Shown here: positions 39,217 through 40,183 of the stretch, in pieces | How positions within the stretch are numbered: the first letter of the stretch is position 1 | Layout of the letters: every line of letters starts with the position of its first letter | From: a virus | Length of the DNA stretch: 40,183 nucleotides | Direction: 5' to 3' (one strand) | IMG/VR virus record: IMGVR_UViG_3300046477_000356 | Coordinates: 1-40,183 of that record | Made by a program: the position numbers and the translations under genes | The notes under the pieces: model-generated | What the model was told of the DNA's origin: nothing | The model's database searches: none | What the model saw: the letters and a program-made list of their open reading frames with translations, nothing else

Positions 39217-39501
39217 AAAACCTGTCAAGCCCCTAAATACCCTTAAACCGCGCCACTTTCGCAACACCCGCCGAAAAACGTGTGCTATACCACGCGTTCA
39301 GCGCTGTTGCGTGCAGCGCTCCTCTAAGCCGAAAATCGCCCCCATCGAGGGCAGAGCCTCGGAGCCGCTGCCGACGAACGGCTCACACAATAGCCCACGG
39401 CTCTGGGTAACGCCTCGGATAGCCCCTCGACCCGATCTCCAAACAGGTGTGCGGGAGTGGCCTCCTAGTTGAGCGCACACCGGCGGCAGGGTAGAGGCCC
39501 C

Positions 39502-39660
39502 GTGGCCGCCAACCCGATTTCCAAAAACCTGCGCGAATTTTCGGAGGTGGATACAAAATCCTCTCCCCCACTCGACGACCCCGACGTTTCCCCGAACGTG
39601 CTCGAGCTGCCGGCCGCTGGATGGGCTGCGGGATGGGTAGACGGCTCGACCGGCCTGTAA
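39502..39660 (+). CDS. Possible small protein, 52 aa
   Basis: GTG start with AGAGG five bases before. The product VAANPISKNLREFSEVDTKSSPPLDDPDV...GWAAGWVDGSTGL looks like a plausible acidic peptide and its codons are moderately GC-ending. There is no coupling to neighbours and no family match, so it may be chance. Confidence 0.3.
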   Translation: MAANPISKNLREFSEVDTKSSPPLDDPDVSPNVLELPAAGWAAGWVDGSTGL

Positions 39661-39684
39661 CCCACTGATATCGCTGGCTGTGTG

Positions 39685-39748
39685 GCGGATGGGGTATCCG
39701 CTTACAGCTGCCGTGTTGCTGCTTCGTGCTGCGGTATCGGAGTACCGC
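39685..39748 (+). repeat. Two adjacent 6-bp hairpins
   Basis: GCGGAT...ATCCGC (39685-39701, five-base loop) and GCGGTA...TACCGC (39731-39748, six-base loop) are perfect stems. They stand just before the large palindromes and share the GCGG(A/T)(T/A) arm style. Confidence 0.5.
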
Positions 39749-39751
39749 GAG

Positions 39752-39769
39752 CGTTCAGCCGGCTGAACG
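39752..39769. promoter_or_regulatory. Perfect 18-bp palindrome I
   Basis: CGTTCAGCCGGCTGAACG is self-complementary over all 18 bases. It lies 47 bases from another 18-bp palindrome and upstream of a TTGACA. It may be an operator, an origin or partition site, or a cruciform. Confidence 0.6.
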
Positions 39770-39797
39770 TTGTTCAAACTTCCCGCCGGATAGAAGC

Positions 39798-39815
39798 GCA
39801 TGATTGCAATCATGC
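39798..39815. promoter_or_regulatory. Perfect 18-bp palindrome II
   Basis: GCATGATTGCAATCATGC is self-complementary over all 18 bases and AT-richer than palindrome I. Its sequence is unrelated to palindrome I, so two different dimeric proteins or two structural roles are likely. Confidence 0.6.
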
Positions 39816-39881
39816 ATGAGCGCGGTTCATTCCGCCTGTGTCGAGCATGAACAGATATTTCCCCTTTGGTGAGAATTGTGC

Positions 39882-39911
39882 TTGACACCTGTATCTCCGT
39901 GTGAGAGAAAT
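39882..39911 (+). promoter_or_regulatory. Candidate promoter of last gene
   Basis: TTGACA at 39882-39887 and AGAAAT at 39906-39911 with an 18-base spacer. It lies about 60 bases upstream of the final gene and downstream of both palindromes. The -10 is weak. Confidence 0.4.
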
Positions 39912-39940
39912 GTGTCGTTGCATTATTGGGGAGTGAGCAG

Positions 39941-40183
39941 ATGATCTACCAAGCGATCACCACGAAATATGTCGGCCCGACAAACACCAGGGGCGGGCGC
40001 ATCATTGCGATAACCGGGAGCGGCATCCGGCATACGATCAACTATCCACACGAGTTGACCAGCGAGCAGGGGCACCGCAAGGCGGCCGAGGAGCTGGCCG
40101 CGAAGCTGAACTGGCAGGGCAAGCTGGCTGCCGGCGGGCTGAAGACCGGCTACTGCTTCGTCATGCTCGACAGCGCGGCATAG
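39941..40183 (+). CDS. Conserved small phage protein, 80 aa
   Basis: MIYQAITTKYVGPTNTRGGRIIAI, HRKAAEELAAKLNW and LAAGGLKTGYCFVML follow a familiar phage family of unknown function (AI-x-T-x-Y-x-GPTNTRG-x-RI ... H-x-x-AA-x-x-LA-x-KL-x-W ... GG-x-x-x-G-x-VFV). The ATG follows GGGGAG. The stop is exactly at the window's last bases, so the window may end at an artificial or circular breakpoint. Often found in early regions of phages. Confidence 0.75.
   Translation: MIYQAITTKYVGPTNTRGGRIIAITGSGIRHTINYPHELTSEQGHRKAAEELAAKLNWQGKLAAGGLKTGYCFVMLDSAA

Larger units (their letters stand above)
39217..39940. other. Non-coding right-arm region with dyads
   Basis: Over 700 bases without a convincing long gene. 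Both strands have ORFs, but with poor composition and no coupling. It holds GC-rich direct and inverted repeats, such as the 7-base CAGCGCT repeated within 39299-39321, and the palindromes listed separately. Best interpretation: a control region or replication origin upstream of the last gene; no tRNA was seen. Confidence 0.4.

Noticed and set aside
39298-39888. 196-codon minus ORF in the right-arm control region
   Set aside because: It runs through all four dyads, has Ser/Arg-rich shadow composition and no coupling.

Overview
This is most likely part of the genome of a short-tailed (podovirus-like) tailed phage, lytic or prophage-derived, from a high-GC alphaproteobacterial host. The host is inferred from base composition, codon use and protein style; no host gene is visible. 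No rRNA, tRNA, CRISPR array or insertion sequence was seen. The left edge cuts through an open frame, so the window is an incomplete piece.

Layout. (1) Positions 1-3009, plus strand: a tightly overlapped run of small genes of mostly unknown function, with an intrinsic terminator near 2763-2801. (2) Positions 35998 down to 3055, minus strand: one nearly unbroken 33 kb late operon whose genes are joined by ATGA or TGATG overlaps. In transcription order it holds a holin-like membrane protein, two small lipoproteins and a 30-residue membrane peptide; three small conserved phage proteins; large terminase; Ig-like and small head genes; portal; scaffold; an N4-gp56-type major capsid protein; small head/neck genes; a head-tail adaptor; a 987-residue tail nozzle; an 'exported' block (20293-12510) with two beta-helix spike proteins, five smaller proteins carrying Sec signal peptides, a SAM methyltransferase, a DUF551-like protein and a glycosyltransferase; a lysis block (two coiled-coil membrane proteins, a zinc-ribbon protein, a GH104-like endolysin); a GNAT, a 51-residue helix-turn-helix protein and a conserved HEAVEA protein; three large internal/ejection-type proteins, one with a lytic transglycosylase domain; and a PurD-like ATP-grasp enzyme preceded by a relic of a second copy. 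(3) Positions 36250-40183, plus strand, divergent from the late operon: two small genes (one HTH), a beta-class DNA methyltransferase gene invaded twice by LAGLIDADG homing endonucleases, a 760-bp non-coding region rich in perfect palindromes, and a conserved small gene.

The points most worth following are: the seven adjacent late proteins with Ala|Gln Sec cleavage sites and even numbers of mature cysteines (phage proteins apparently made for the periplasm); the methyltransferase split at its catalytic SPP motif by a homing endonuclease that brings a replacement N-terminus, plus a second in-frame endonuclease domain with a co-conversion-like flank; the parallel 'N-terminal stub plus xenologue' arrangement at the ATP-grasp gene; the two perfect 18-bp palindromes near 39.8 kb; and gene-boundary repeats in the left arm.
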